In this document: positions 9,719-19,681 of the stretch, piece after piece
How the letters are laid out: each line of letters begins with the position of its first letter
How positions within the stretch are numbered: position 1 is the stretch's first letter
Assembly (NCBI GenBank): GCA_049317725.1
Contig: JBMOHS010000009.1
Span: 1-41,465 of the forward strand
From: CAIOZW01 sp049317725
Lineage (GTDB): Bacteria; Acidobacteriota; Blastocatellia; RBC074
Length of the DNA: 41,465 nt
Reading direction: 5' to 3'
The notes under the pieces: generated by a model
Database searches by the model: none
What the model saw: the letters and a program-made list of their open reading frames with translations, nothing else
Told to the model about the DNA's origin: nothing
Translations under genes and position numbers: made by a program

Positions 9719-9761
9719 CCCTCCACCCCTCACGCTGCTCCCCCCTCCACCCCTCCACCCC
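9719..9761 (-). repeat. G-rich run on the minus strand, possible G-quadruplex
   Basis: The plus strand carries several C-runs separated by TCCA (C6 at 9740-9745, C4 at 9750-9753, C4 at 9758-9761, with similar runs from 9719). The minus strand therefore has G-tracts with 4-base loops, a G-quadruplex-compatible pattern. It lies just past the 3' end of the small membrane gene and about 200 bp downstream of the M48 gene in the M48 direction of transcription. A nine-G run on the plus strand lies at 9781-9789. A structural or termination role is inference. Confidence 0.45.
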
Positions 9762-9956
9762 TCTGGACCGGGTTGCTTCAGGGGGGGGGCTTGGTTCTCG
9801 CTCGTTCGTCTGGCGCCGACAACCCGCTTCCTGCTCAAATCTTCCCGTTCGAGAGCGGGGCCCATCGGTCTGTGCGACTCCACTCGCCGCGAGGGGACGG
9901 GCTCGTCTGGTCTCCCGTTGAATGCCAATCCCGGCTCGACTGTTGCTGGTTGTGAC

Positions 9957-11270
<1,314 letters not shown>

Positions 11271-11941
11271 ATCGTTCTCCTCTCTAGGTTCTCTTGGCGC
11301 CCACCGGCTGGCTGACTACACCATGAAAGGCCGCACGGAACTGTTCGCAGATGTCGGCTCACGCAATTTTTATAACGCCAGCGCAGGGATCAACTTTAAC
11401 AGCAATCACGGCGGAACCACGAAACAATATGGAGTTCGATCTGGCCGGTGCCTGGCGGGAGCGATCCGCTGCCCCTTGATGGATCAGCGAGTCGATCTCT
11501 CCTGGCACTATTGCCGACGGAGGTCGGGGGGGGCAGAATAGCGGGAGTGGTCCGCCTCGCGCCGGAGAGAATCCCCCTGGAGCGTCAGGGAGAGCCTCCT
11601 CGCCAAGGCCAGGGCTACTCAGCCTGCCCGGTCGAGCAGAATGCATGGATGATGGTGGTTGAAGGGGGTAGTTCTCCTGCCTCGTCAGCGAATCGTGCTG
11701 CGGTCATTGCCTGTTGGTCTGAAGGCTTGGCAGGTGGCCCTTTGGTAGATTGGGGATCGCGTGGTGAGGAAAGTGGTTCTGGTTGAATGCGACTGGACCG
11801 AGTGGCCGTCCGGACCAGTGGCGTTCAAATGTCGCAGAAAGCAAGGACGAGGACAGGAGTTGCTTGGGGGATTGGATTGGTCCGTTCTCTCCCGACATGG
11901 GGTGGGCGGGTTCGGGAGAGCGGCGGGAGGCGTGGAGAGGG
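11271..11941. other. Divergent intergenic region, no gene recognised
   Basis: This 671-bp gap lies between the M48 gene and the helicase-nuclease operon, which point away from each other, so it must contain promoters for both. A TATAAA element occurs on the minus strand near 11369-11374 and an A+T-rich patch covers 11366-11420, but no well-spaced -35 partner was visible. Open frames here lack family resemblance. On the plus side the helicase-like frame stays open back to an ATG at 11783. I prefer the ATG at 11942, which has GGAGAGGG directly upstream and begins the recognisable domain. Confidence 0.5.
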
Positions 11942-14200
11942 ATGTCTGGGGATCTGGAGCTGAGATTGACAGAGGAGCAATGCGCGGTACTCGAGTCGGC
12001 TGCGGGAGAACGGATCTTTCTGCGCGGAAAGGCGAGTGTCGGGAAGACGACGGTGGGGGCTCGGTGGCTCCAGCGGTTGCTCGCCGAGGGGGTACCGGCG
12101 CACCGCATCCTGGTGCTGGTTCCGCAGCGTCGATTGGCCCTGCCGTATCAGCGGGAGATCCGCCGATCGGAGGGGCGGGCGGGAGCGGAGGTAACGATCG
12201 CGACGCTCGGCAGTTTGGCGCGGAGGACGGTGCAGCTCTTCTGGCCCCTGGTGACAGACCGGCTGAGCCAGACCTTCCCGACGCGCAGACCAAAAGCGCT
12301 GTCGCTCGAGATGGTGCAGTATCTGATGTTCAAGTTGCTGCAACCAGAGATCGAGCGGAACGACTATTTCAAGAGTGTGACGATCGACCGGGCCCGCCTT
12401 TTTGGACAGTTGGCGGACAATCTCAACAAGTCGGCAGTGGTCGGGTTTCCATCGACAACGATTGGGGCCCGCCTGCAGTCGGCCTTTCCGGACGACCCGG
12501 AACGACAGCACATCTTTGGGGACGTCCAGACCTGCGTCAATCTCTTCCGGGACTATTGTCGCCGGTACAATCTGCTCGATTTCTCCTTGCAGGTGGAGCT
12601 CTTCACGCAGGCGCTCTGGTCGTTTGCCTCGGTGCAGGATTCGCTGCGGGGACGGTATCAGTACCTGATCGTCGACAATGTCGAGGAGGACACGCCGGCG
12701 ACCCATCGGTTGCTGCGGGAGTGGGTACCAGGGACGCGATCGTCGTTGGTCATCTTTGATGAGGAGGCTGGGTACCGTCGCTTCCTGGGGGCGGATGACC
12801 GATCGGGCGAGGCTTTGCGGGAGGTATGTGACCGCGAGGTCGAGTTGAGGGAGACGCGGGTAATGTCGCGATCGGTGGAGACACTGCTCGGCGAGGTTGT
12901 CGCGATCCTGCAGGAGGATGAGAAGGAGGAGGTGCGGTCGAACGCCTCCGTCCTCCAAGAGCGGCGGCGGCAAGAGGTGGCACGACGGGCGATCGTCTAT
13001 CCGCGAGCGGCGGTGAGCCGTTTTCATCCGCAGATGCTCGATTGGGTCGCGAGTGAGGTGGCACGGCTGGTGGAGCGGCGGAAGGTGCCACCGGACCGGA
13101 TCGTCATTCTGGCGCCGTTGATGGGGGACGCGCTGCGGTTTTCTCTGGTCAATCGGCTGGCTCGGCGTGGGATCGAGAGTCGAACGCTGCGACCATCCCG
13201 TCCGCTCCACGCCGAGCCAGCGGTCAAGGCGCTCGTCACGCTGGCCAAGCTGGCCCACCCGCACTGGCAGTTTGACGATGCCTACCGGGTCAGTGCCTCG
13301 CACGTTGTCCAGATGCTCTTGTGCGTGCTCGAAGGGATCGACCTCGCCCGGGCGAGCCTCTTCGTCGAGGTCCTCTTCTCGGCGAAGGGGGAGCTGCACC
13401 CGTTCGCAGGCATCACCAACGCCGAGCGGCGGGGGCGTTTGACCGAAGTCTACGGAGAGCGCTTCGATCGCCTGCGGGAGTGGGTCTGGAAGTATCGGCA
13501 CGAAGAGGCGGTGCCATTAGCAGAGGGGGCCGCGGCAGAAGGAGCCCCCCGTCGAAGGGGGACGCCGATCGATCTCTTCTTCCGACGCTTGTTTGGGGAG
13601 GTGCTGTCGCAGCCTGGTTTTGGATTTCACCGGGATCTCGACGCAGTCCGCATCGTCTCGAACCTGATCGCGTCGGCCCAGTCGTTCCGCCAGTCAGCCG
13701 AGGTGATCGAGACGCGGCTCGACCTGGGGAATGAGTATCTTCGCCTCGTCGATCAGGGGATTCTGGCGGACCAGTATGACCCGGTGCGGCGTCAGGAAGA
13801 GACGGAACGCGCCGTGCTGATCGCACCCGCCTACACTTTTCTGTTGAGCAATCAAGCGGTCGACTACCAGTTCTGGCTCAACCTCGACAGCGGGGCCTGG
13901 AACCGTCGGCTGCAACAGCCGCTGACTCAGCCGTATGTCCTCAGTCAACAGTGGAACCGGGGCGATGCCTGGACGGAGATGCACGAGCGGGAGTCGTCGC
14001 GGGAGATGCTCTGCCGGGTGGTCGCAGGCCTGATCCGGCGGTGCCGGCGACGGATCTACCTCGGTATCAGTCAGTATGATGAGCGCGGTTATGAGCAGGT
14101 CGGAGAGTTGCGGGTCGTCTTTGACCACCTGTTGCGGGCAGGGAGGGCAAGTGGGCGTGGGGTGGAGACCGTGGTGCTGGAGGAGGAGGAGAGGGCATGA
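11942..14200 (+). CDS. UvrD-fold helicase-like protein with degraded Walker B
   Basis: The 752-residue protein has a superfamily 1 helicase layout. Walker A is intact, GKASVGKTT (about 29-37), and motif Ia is RILVLVPQRRLALPYQ. The motif II region reads LIVDNVEEDTPATHRLL (about 242): the usual DExQD is D-N-V-E-E-D, so the catalytic glutamate position is asparagine. Motif III is eroded to LVIFDEEAGYRRFLGAD, and the motif VI region reads RRRIYLGISQYDERGYEQ without the Arg finger pattern. It may bind ATP but hydrolyse poorly, like the inactive arm of AddB. I recall similar cyanobacterial proteins, often labelled recombinase family, paired with the same helicase type; this is from memory. It overlaps the next gene by ATGA. 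No nuclease motif is visible in it. Confidence 0.8.
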   Translation: MSGDLELRLTEEQCAVLESAAGERIFLRGKASVGKTTVGARWLQRLLAEGVPAHRILVLVPQRRLALPYQREIRRSEGRAGAEVTIATLGSLARRTVQLFWPLVTDRLSQTFPTRRPKALSLEMVQYLMFKLLQPEIERNDYFKSVTIDRARLFGQLADNLNKSAVVGFPSTTIGARLQSAFPDDPERQHIFGDVQTCVNLFRDYCRRYNLLDFSLQVELFTQALWSFASVQDSLRGRYQYLIVDNVEEDTPATHRLLREWVPGTRSSLVIFDEEAGYRRFLGADDRSGEALREVCDREVELRETRVMSRSVETLLGEVVAILQEDEKEEVRSNASVLQERRRQEVARRAIVYPRAAVSRFHPQMLDWVASEVARLVERRKVPPDRIVILAPLMGDALRFSLVNRLARRGIESRTLRPSRPLHAEPAVKALVTLAKLAHPHWQFDDAYRVSASHVVQMLLCVLEGIDLARASLFVEVLFSAKGELHPFAGITNAERRGRLTEVYGERFDRLREWVWKYRHEEAVPLAEGAAAEGAPRRRGTPIDLFFRRLFGEVLSQPGFGFHRDLDAVRIVSNLIASAQSFRQSAEVIETRLDLGNEYLRLVDQGILADQYDPVRRQEETERAVLIAPAYTFLLSNQAVDYQFWLNLDSGAWNRRLQQPLTQPYVLSQQWNRGDAWTEMHERESSREMLCRVVAGLIRRCRRRIYLGISQYDERGYEQVGELRVVFDHLLRAGRASGRGVETVVLEEEERA

Positions 14201-16482
14201 GCAGACCACTTCCGCGCCCACGTCCAAGCCAAGCCCGCATTCTCGACTACCGAGAGGGCCGGATGGGAGTCTCGGCGGTGCCGGGGAGTGGGAAGACTTG
14301 GACGCTCTCCCTGCTGGCCGCACGGTTGGTCCAGGAGACACCACTCGCCAGGGGACAGCAGATTCTGGTGGTGACGCTCGTCAATGCCGCCCGCGGCAAA
14401 TTTGAACAGCAGGTTCGGGAGTTTCTGGGAGAGCAGAGCCTGGGGACCCTCTACCGCGTCCGAACCCTCCACGGGCTGGCCAAAGACATCGTCAGCGAGC
14501 GGCCAGGCTTGGTTGGTCTCTCCGATGAGTTCGAGATCCTCGACGAGAAGGAGGCGGGCGACATCCTCTCTGACGCCGTCCACGCTTGGTTCCGCGCACA
14601 CCCCACCTTTGGGGCGGAGGAGTACTTCCCCCCCCAGACGGGACCGCGCAGCGACCAAGTTCTCCAGGCCTGGAAGGGCCGAGAGGTTCCGCAGATCGCC
14701 CGGAACTTCATCCAGCGCGCCAAAGACTATCGGCTCAGCCCGCAGCGTCTGCGGAGTGCCCTCGCCGACTATCCCCGTCTGCTCCCGCTGGCGGAGATGG
14801 GCACTGCGGTCTACGAGGACTACGAGCGCGCGTTGCGGTATCGCGGAGCCGTCGATTTTCAGGATCTGATTCGGCTGGCGCTGGAGGCGCTCGAAGCGGA
14901 TGAGGACTATCGAGCCCGCTTGCGGACGCGCTGGCCGGTCATTCTTGAGGATGAGGCCCAGGACAGCAGCCAGTTACAGGAGGCGATTCTGCGGCAGTTG
15001 GTGGGGGCGACGGGCAATTGGGTTCGCGTTGGAGATCCCAATCAGGCGATCTACGAGACCTTTACCACGGCGAGCCCAGAATTTCTGCGTCGGTTTCTGC
15101 TGGAGTCTGGCGTGGAGGCGCGTGAGTTGCCGGAGAGCGGACGCAGTGCGCCTTCGATCATCCGGCTGGCCAACCGGCTGATCGCCTGGGCGACGCACCA
15201 TCCGCGCGAGGAGGTCCGGCAGCGGAGACCACTCGCCGGGCCAACGATCAGGCCGCTCACCGAGGGAAATCCCGCGGACCACCCGGGCAACATCGAGATT
15301 CATCTCGATCGGAAGATGACGGCGGCAGAGGAGCGGGAATACGTGGCCGGTCGGATTGCGGAGTGGCTTCCGGGCCATCTCGACCGGACGCTGGCCGTGC
15401 TCGTTCCGACCAACAAATCGGGTGCGGAGATGGCCAAGGTTCTGCGGGCCTCCCGCCTCCCGGTGGTCGAGATGCTCAAGACGACGACCTCGACCCGGCA
15501 AGTGGCGGGCGCGCTCTGCCGGATCTTCGATCTCTTGGCCCATCCGACGAAGACGGCAGCCGTCGCCGATGGGTTGGTTGTCTGGCAGCGGGAAGAGCGC
15601 GACTCGAAGGTGGTCATCGAGGCGGCGAACCAACTGCGCAATTGCCGTCAGGTCGAGTCCTATCTTGCGCCGCACGGCAGGGACTGGTTGCAGGAACGTC
15701 GCCAGGAGCCGTCTCTGGCCGGTGCTCCTCCGGAGATGTGGCATCGTCTGGAGGCCTTTCGGGAGCGGGTTCGGGTCTGGCAGCGGGCCAGCCTGCTTCC
15801 TGTCGACCAGCTCATCCTGACAATCGCCGCCGATCTCTTCGCGGAGCCGGCGGAGATTGCAACCGCCTATGCCATTGCTCTGCAGCTCCAGCGAACCGCC
15901 CTGGACCAGCCGCGCGACACCCTTCACCAGTGTTATCTCGAACTGCGAGAGATCGCCACCAACAGCCGGAAGTTTGTCGGACTGGCTGAGGATGGGGAAC
16001 AGTTCGACCCTTCGCAATATCCTGGACAGGTTGTCCTGATGACTCATCACGGTGCCAAAGGCCTGGAATGGGATCGGGTCCATCTGACGTCGGTCAATAA
16101 TTATGATTTCCCCTCCGGCGATCCGCACGACGTCTATCAGGGCGAGGTCTACTATTTGAAAGATCGGCTCAATCCACAAGCCGAAGCACTGGCGCAATTG
16201 AAGGCGCTTGAGTCAGGCGCCCCCTATCATCTGGGCGAGGCTGGCCGTGCTGCCCGGATCGACTATGCTGCGGAGCGGTTGCGGCTGCTCTATGTCGGGG
16301 TGACCAGAGCACGACGCGAGCTGATCATCACTTGGAACACGGGACGAATGGGCAATCTGCAACCGGCCCGATCTCTCTACCCCTTGACGGCCGCCCTGGC
16401 GAATGGAATCGAGTTGGAAGGCGAAGCGGCTGGGGAGCGCGCGGCTCCTGGAACACCCATCGATGAAGAGGAGGGGGCATGA
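14197..16482 (+). CDS. UvrD/PcrA-type ATP-dependent DNA helicase
   Basis: This 761-residue SF1A helicase has a full motif set: a Q motif near RPSQARIL, Walker A SAVPGSGKTWT (about 25-35), VRTLHGLAKDIV, motif II VILEDEAQDSSQ (about 248), motif III RVGDPNQAIYETF (about 277), motif V THHGAKGLEWDRVHL (about 617) and motif VI RLLYVGVTRARRELIIT (about 698). It should be the motor of the complex. There is no C-terminal nuclease domain, unlike AddA or RecB; the nuclease is the next gene. Its start overlaps the previous stop by ATGA with GGAG upstream, and its own stop overlaps the nuclease start the same way, so the products are probably made in fixed ratio. UvrD itself is not excluded, but the gene order argues for a dedicated AddA-like role. 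Confidence 0.9.
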   Translation: MSRPLPRPRPSQARILDYREGRMGVSAVPGSGKTWTLSLLAARLVQETPLARGQQILVVTLVNAARGKFEQQVREFLGEQSLGTLYRVRTLHGLAKDIVSERPGLVGLSDEFEILDEKEAGDILSDAVHAWFRAHPTFGAEEYFPPQTGPRSDQVLQAWKGREVPQIARNFIQRAKDYRLSPQRLRSALADYPRLLPLAEMGTAVYEDYERALRYRGAVDFQDLIRLALEALEADEDYRARLRTRWPVILEDEAQDSSQLQEAILRQLVGATGNWVRVGDPNQAIYETFTTASPEFLRRFLLESGVEARELPESGRSAPSIIRLANRLIAWATHHPREEVRQRRPLAGPTIRPLTEGNPADHPGNIEIHLDRKMTAAEEREYVAGRIAEWLPGHLDRTLAVLVPTNKSGAEMAKVLRASRLPVVEMLKTTTSTRQVAGALCRIFDLLAHPTKTAAVADGLVVWQREERDSKVVIEAANQLRNCRQVESYLAPHGRDWLQERRQEPSLAGAPPEMWHRLEAFRERVRVWQRASLLPVDQLILTIAADLFAEPAEIATAYAIALQLQRTALDQPRDTLHQCYLELREIATNSRKFVGLAEDGEQFDPSQYPGQVVLMTHHGAKGLEWDRVHLTSVNNYDFPSGDPHDVYQGEVYYLKDRLNPQAEALAQLKALESGAPYHLGEAGRAARIDYAAERLRLLYVGVTRARRELIITWNTGRMGNLQPARSLYPLTAALANGIELEGEAAGERAAPGTPIDEEEGA

Positions 16483-17321
16483 TTCCACAGCCATTCCAAT
16501 TCAGTCAGAGTGCTCTTCAGGATTACGGCGACTGTCCGCGGCGCTTTGAGCTTCGGTATGTCGCGCAGTTCGACTGGCCAGCACTCGACGTCGGGCCGGG
16601 CCTCGAGTTGGAGGCCCGCGTGCGGGAAGGGCAACTCTTCCACGAGCTGGTCCACCAGCATACGCTGGGAGTCGCGCCCGAACTGCTCGAGTCGACACTG
16701 CTCGCGCCAGGCGATGGAGCGCTGAGAGGGTGGTGGGAACGTTATCTCCGTTGGCAAGCGGCCCGCCTTCCACGAGAGCGGCAGGCGGAGCTGACGCTCT
16801 CGGCCCCCTTCGGCGCGAATCGGCTGATGGCCAAGTATGATCTGGTGGCGCGAGAGGAAGATGGATCGTTTCTGATTGTCGATTGGAAGACGGGACGACC
16901 TTCCCGACCGGCGGTGTTGAAGCGGAGATGGCAGAGCGTCGTCTACCCGTATGTGCTGACGCAGGCGGGAGGATGGCTCCACGGTGGAGAGCCGATCGAT
17001 CCTGAACGGATCACCATGATCTACTGGTTTGCCGGGGAGGGAGAGCAGGGAAAGACGATCGAGTTTCCGTACAGTGTCGCGCAGCAGCGCGAAGATGAGG
17101 CGCGATTACGGGAGGTGATCGCGGAGATGCTCTCCCGGACAGCCTTCCCGCTGACCACGGACGAGCGGACCTGCCGTTTCTGTCGCTATCGCTCCTTCTG
17201 TGATCGTGGACGCGAGGCCGCCACCTGGGAGGAAGATTCCGTCGAGGGTTTCGGCGATCCGGCAGACGTCGAGGACGGGGGGGCGCTTCGGCTCGACGAC
17301 TTGGGGGAGGTAGCGTTCTGA
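16479..17321 (+). CDS. RecB/AddB-type PD-(D/E)XK nuclease with Fe-S cysteines
   Basis: The 280-residue protein is a free-standing copy of the nuclease domain normally fused to RecB, AddA, AddB or AdnA. It begins SQSALQDYGDCPRRFELRY, whose cysteine is the first cluster ligand. The nuclease core follows: His in FHELVHQH (about 49-54), Asp in LMAKYDLVARE (about 121), and D-W-K in FLIVDWKTGR (about 132-141). The remaining cysteines are CRFCRYRSFC (about 229-238). One N-terminal plus three C-terminal cysteines match the 4Fe-4S staple of AddB and Cas4. The ending is acidic and poorly conserved. Its start overlaps the helicase stop by ATGA and its stop overlaps the next ATG by one base. No cas genes or CRISPR array are nearby, so Cas4 is unlikely. 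Confidence 0.88.
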   Translation: MIPQPFQFSQSALQDYGDCPRRFELRYVAQFDWPALDVGPGLELEARVREGQLFHELVHQHTLGVAPELLESTLLAPGDGALRGWWERYLRWQAARLPRERQAELTLSAPFGANRLMAKYDLVAREEDGSFLIVDWKTGRPSRPAVLKRRWQSVVYPYVLTQAGGWLHGGEPIDPERITMIYWFAGEGEQGKTIEFPYSVAQQREDEARLREVIAEMLSRTAFPLTTDERTCRFCRYRSFCDRGREAATWEEDSVEGFGDPADVEDGGALRLDDLGEVAF

Positions 17322-19657
17322 TGGAATGGGAAGCGCTCCCACCCGTCGAAGTTCCCGCCCGGCTACAGTCCGAGGTGGGGGGGCACCGCTTGGTAGGGGA
17401 GCGACTGGTGCGGCTGGGATTGGAGGCCGAGCCCGACTGGCGCGCCTTTCTCGACCCAGCGGCGGGCCCCTCCCCTTCACCATTCGATCTGCCTGGAATG
17501 GCCCAGGCCGTCGATAACCTGAAGCGAGCGAGGACCGCTGGGAGTCCGGTGCTGCTCTGGGGGGCAGAGGATGTCGATGGGCTGGTGGCGACCTCCCTCC
17601 TCCTTTCGGGACTGCGCCGCGCTGGCATCGAGACCGAGGCCGTCATCCCGGTGGCGACCCAGGAGGGCCGCACCCGCGCTTTCGCTCTCCTGCGCGACTG
17701 GATGGCCGCTCGCCGGGGAGGGGTCGTCACGTGTGGCCGGGGAGGACTCCTGCGCGAGGTCGTGACCGAAGCCGGCGCTGCTGGCGTTGAGGTGGTCCTG
17801 CTCGACCCACCCGAGTTCTCGTTCTCCGTCGAGTGGGATGTCCCTCTGGTCGAACGTGGGGTGGTACTCAGTGCGGCGCGGTTGCCGGAGGACCACCCCA
17901 TGCGAGGGTTGACGGCAGCGGCGATGGCCTTTCAACTGTTGCGGGCCCTGACGGGGAGGGGGCCCGAGTGGGTCGTGCCAGACAGTCTGCTCGACCTCGT
18001 CGCCCTCGGTCTGGCGGCTGGCGAGGCGGAGCTGCGCGGCGAGGCGCGGCGGCTGCTCTGGTGCGGGATCCGGGCCATTCGGCGGACAGAGCGTGTCGGA
18101 TTGCGGGCACTGTGCGAGGCGGCTGGACTCTCGCTGGCGACGCTCGATGAGGTCGACCTCGTCTTTGGTCCCGGTTCGCGCCTCAGTGCCCAGGCACAAC
18201 TGGGAGACCCCGCCGACTGTGTCGAGTTACTGACGACCCAGGACGCGCTCCGCGCGGCCGAGTTGGCGTCCCAGTGTGAGGGGCTCCACGCCCGTCGTCG
18301 ACAAGAGCGGCAGTGGATCGAGGCGAGCGCTATGGCGTTGCTCGAGAAGGATCCGACGCTCCTCGGGTATGCTGCGATCGTTCTCGCGCATCCGGATTGG
18401 CGGAGCCGGACCACTGGGACGGTCGCGGGGTGGCTCGCTGAGCGCTACGCCAGACCAGTAGTCCTGCTGGGAGGCAGCGACACCGTCCTTTCCGGGTGGG
18501 CCAAGTCTGGGCCTGCCTGTGACCTCAAAGAGGTGCTGGGCAGTTGTCGGGACCACTTGCTCCGTTTTGGTGGGAGTGCAAGGGCGGCAACTCTTTCGCT
18601 CCACCGCGACCAGCTCTTCGCGTTTCGGCGCTGCCTCTCCCGAGCGGTGCGGGAAGACAAGGCGCCACCAGGGCTTTTCGAGCAAGAGCCTACCCCCTTG
18701 CCCCCTCCCCGACTGCTCTTCGATGGAGAGCTTACCCTGGCAGAGATCACTCCGGAACTGCTCGCTGACCTTGGACGGCTCGCCCCATTTGGCACCGGCA
18801 ATCGGCGGTTGCTCCTCGCCAGCCGCTGCTTGCGAGTTGTCCGGCAACGCAAACTGGGACAGCGCGGACAAGCTCTCGAGCTGCTGCTTGAAGCCTCCGA
18901 CGGCGCCCGCCGCCACGCCATCTTATGGAATGCTCCCTCTCTCCCGTCCCCTCTCCCGGATAAGGTCGACATCGCCTGCCACCTCCGCTTGCGCTCCCGC
19001 GAGGGTCTCGACGAGCCGATTCTGGAGATCCTCGACCTCCTCCCGACAACCCTTGCAGAGGGACGAACTGATGTCGAGGAGACTCCGCCAGTCATCATTG
19101 TTGATCGCCGAATGTCCCCAGATCCGGGCCGCGAACGAGATCGGCTCTTGGCCCTCCATCCAGAGGCGATCATCTGGCGTGAAGGGCAGCCGGCCAGGGA
19201 AGGAGAGCCGGGAGTCTCCCGGAATGCCCTCGTCCCGGCCGAGACGCTGCTGGTCTGGACCATCCCCCCAGGCCCGGAAGAGTGGGAAGCCGCCCTCGCC
19301 ACAGTTCGTCCCCGTCGACTCCTCCTCTTTGCTCACACTCCACCCGATTTGACCCCGACCGGTTTTCTCCAGCGGCTTGGCGGCCTGATCAACTATGCCC
19401 TCCGCCACAAAGAGGGGCGGACGTCACTGGTCGAGTTGGCCGTGGCACTGGCTCATCGGGAGGCAACGGTTCGGCAAGGACTGCACTGGTTCGCGGCGGG
19501 TGGTCAGATCGGGCTGGAGTGGGGGGCGCGCGGGGAGGTCCGCCTCTCCCGTCAGCAGGCGCCCTCTGCGGCGCTCTCCACGGACAATTCCCTCCTCGCC
19601 CATCTGTTGGCCGAGACGGAGGCGTGGCGCCGCAACTGGCGCCAGTTGGTCTTTTAG
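17321..19657 (+). CDS. RecJ-like protein with lost DHH active site (pseudo-RecJ)
   Basis: The 778-residue protein keeps the RecJ architecture: an N-terminal lead with FLDP and PFDLPGMAQAVDNL (about 46-68), a DHH-like domain (about 75-250), a DHHA1-like domain (about 340-425), an OB-like part (about 465-570) and a RecJ_C-like tail (about 620-778). The catalytic motifs are decayed. GDYDxDG reads GAEDVDG (about 81), the motif II region reads VVTCGRGG without its Asp, DHH reads DPP in LLDPPEF (about 160), the motif IV aspartate is missing in ALGLAAGEAEL (about 228), and GGHxxAAG reads GGSARAAT (about 415). The frame is uninterrupted, so it is probably an expressed protein without RecJ nuclease activity. 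It is one base from the nuclease gene and likely a structural or DNA-binding subunit. Confidence 0.82.
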   Translation: MEWEALPPVEVPARLQSEVGGHRLVGERLVRLGLEAEPDWRAFLDPAAGPSPSPFDLPGMAQAVDNLKRARTAGSPVLLWGAEDVDGLVATSLLLSGLRRAGIETEAVIPVATQEGRTRAFALLRDWMAARRGGVVTCGRGGLLREVVTEAGAAGVEVVLLDPPEFSFSVEWDVPLVERGVVLSAARLPEDHPMRGLTAAAMAFQLLRALTGRGPEWVVPDSLLDLVALGLAAGEAELRGEARRLLWCGIRAIRRTERVGLRALCEAAGLSLATLDEVDLVFGPGSRLSAQAQLGDPADCVELLTTQDALRAAELASQCEGLHARRRQERQWIEASAMALLEKDPTLLGYAAIVLAHPDWRSRTTGTVAGWLAERYARPVVLLGGSDTVLSGWAKSGPACDLKEVLGSCRDHLLRFGGSARAATLSLHRDQLFAFRRCLSRAVREDKAPPGLFEQEPTPLPPPRLLFDGELTLAEITPELLADLGRLAPFGTGNRRLLLASRCLRVVRQRKLGQRGQALELLLEASDGARRHAILWNAPSLPSPLPDKVDIACHLRLRSREGLDEPILEILDLLPTTLAEGRTDVEETPPVIIVDRRMSPDPGRERDRLLALHPEAIIWREGQPAREGEPGVSRNALVPAETLLVWTIPPGPEEWEAALATVRPRRLLLFAHTPPDLTPTGFLQRLGGLINYALRHKEGRTSLVELAVALAHREATVRQGLHWFAAGGQIGLEWGARGEVRLSRQQAPSAALSTDNSLLAHLLAETEAWRRNWRQLVF

Positions 19658-19681
19658 GTGGCTGAGCGGCAGAGTAGGCGG

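Noticed and set aside
11825..13501. Minus-strand open frame of 558 codons opposite the helicase-like gene
   Set aside because: Gln/Arg/Leu/Pro-biased shadow without motifs; the plus-strand frame has Walker A and operon overlaps.
16479..17321. The Fe-S nuclease as a Cas4 of a CRISPR system
   Set aside because: No CRISPR array, cas1, cas2 or effector genes are in the window, and it is fused in operon to a UvrD-type helicase.
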